Source: Macrosoma leucophasiata (Eukaryota; Arthropoda; Insecta; Lepidoptera; Hedylidae). From it: 64,000 nt of DNA. Both the position numbers and the translations under genes were made by a program. Under the pieces are notes generated by a model. It ran no database searches, had not been told where the DNA came from, and worked only from the letters and a program-made list of their open reading frames with translations. The DNA lies in the NCBI GenBank assembly GCA_036365455.1, contig JAWQUS010000009.1:1084001-1148000 (forward strand), in the 5' to 3' direction. Shown here piece after piece: positions 63,672-64,000 of the stretch (position 1 is its first letter; the number at the start of each line of letters is the position of its first letter).

Positions 63672-63882
63672 GCATGGCCCCGTAATAGCTATCACAAAGA
63701 CAAAACAACTAGACCAAGGTCAAAATGCAGATGCGTTAGCACTCCTGAAGCTTAAGGTGTTATGTCTCTGTGCCAGAAATTACAGGGCCGTACCCACCTG
63801 ACCGTAAGAAAACAGGTCGAACACGACAGTGCTGAACACTACCATTTAGCGGCAAGTATATTAGGTAACGGGCTGTTGCCTA
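63672..63882 (-). mobile_element. Rep-C copy preceded by a plus Rep-C fragment
   Basis: A plus fragment GGCCCCGTAATAGCTATCAC (63672-63711) abuts a minus copy (63712-63882). Confidence 0.7.
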
Positions 63883-64000
63883 GATAAATGCTTGAAGCAT
63901 CTATCTCCATCCACTCTATCGAAACACAGACGTGTGAAGTTACAAACATACTGTAAGGTTAATACAGTCTTCATCGATTACTTTCTCAGACATATTTTGT

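Overview
This is a repeat-dense, AT-rich window of an insect nuclear genome, most likely a moth or butterfly. That inference rests on the mariner, Jockey/CR1-like, RTE-like and Penelope-like remnants, several tRNA-headed SINE families, and a spliced protease gene of insect type. No bacterial, organellar or viral gene order is present.

One protein-coding gene can be supported. It lies on the minus strand and runs the length of the window, from its stop codon at 15801 to its most upstream visible exon at 63104; the N-terminal exons lie beyond the right edge. Ten exons were placed by eye, and all nine junctions keep phase. They encode 546 residues: the second half of a Frizzled domain, two LDL-receptor class A repeats, an SRCR-like region and a complete trypsin-type serine protease domain with catalytic His, Asp and Ser. 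This order is that of Corin-type membrane serine proteases. Intron sizes range from about 1 kb to 25.3 kb (29586-54929).

The rest is mobile DNA and unassigned sequence. For brevity the families are named here. SINE-A: head with GACCCGGTTAGTCC, T-rich tail. SINE-B: head with CTGCCTCGGTAGCC, tail GGCGTGAAGTTAC. Rep-C: about 290 bp, starts near ACTGGTGGTAGAGCTCC, ends TTCCATTACATAAAAAA, over 30 copies. SINE-D: tRNA-like head GGGCTTCAGTAGCTC, about 300 bp, seen in tandem and inverted forms. Rep-E: about 230 bp, three copies. Rep-F: starts near ATGGCAACCCATTATACG, four copies. There are also several MITE/foldback elements with visible target-site duplications, a decayed mariner, LINE fragments of at least four lineages and a Penelope-like endonuclease remnant.

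Layout: 1-15.8 kb is 3' flank of the gene (repeats to about 9.7 kb, then about 6 kb of AT-rich sequence with no recognised repeat). 15.8-29.6 kb holds the five protease-domain exons plus the last exon of the catalytic half, with repeat-filled introns. 29.6-54.9 kb is the giant intron holding most of the large elements. 54.9-63.1 kb holds the SRCR, LDLa and Frizzled exons. The most interesting observations are two retroposon insertions whose target-site duplications sit on splice donors of the gene, decayed partial exon duplicates, and a tRNA-derived repeat that recurs as tandem and head-to-head inverted multimers.
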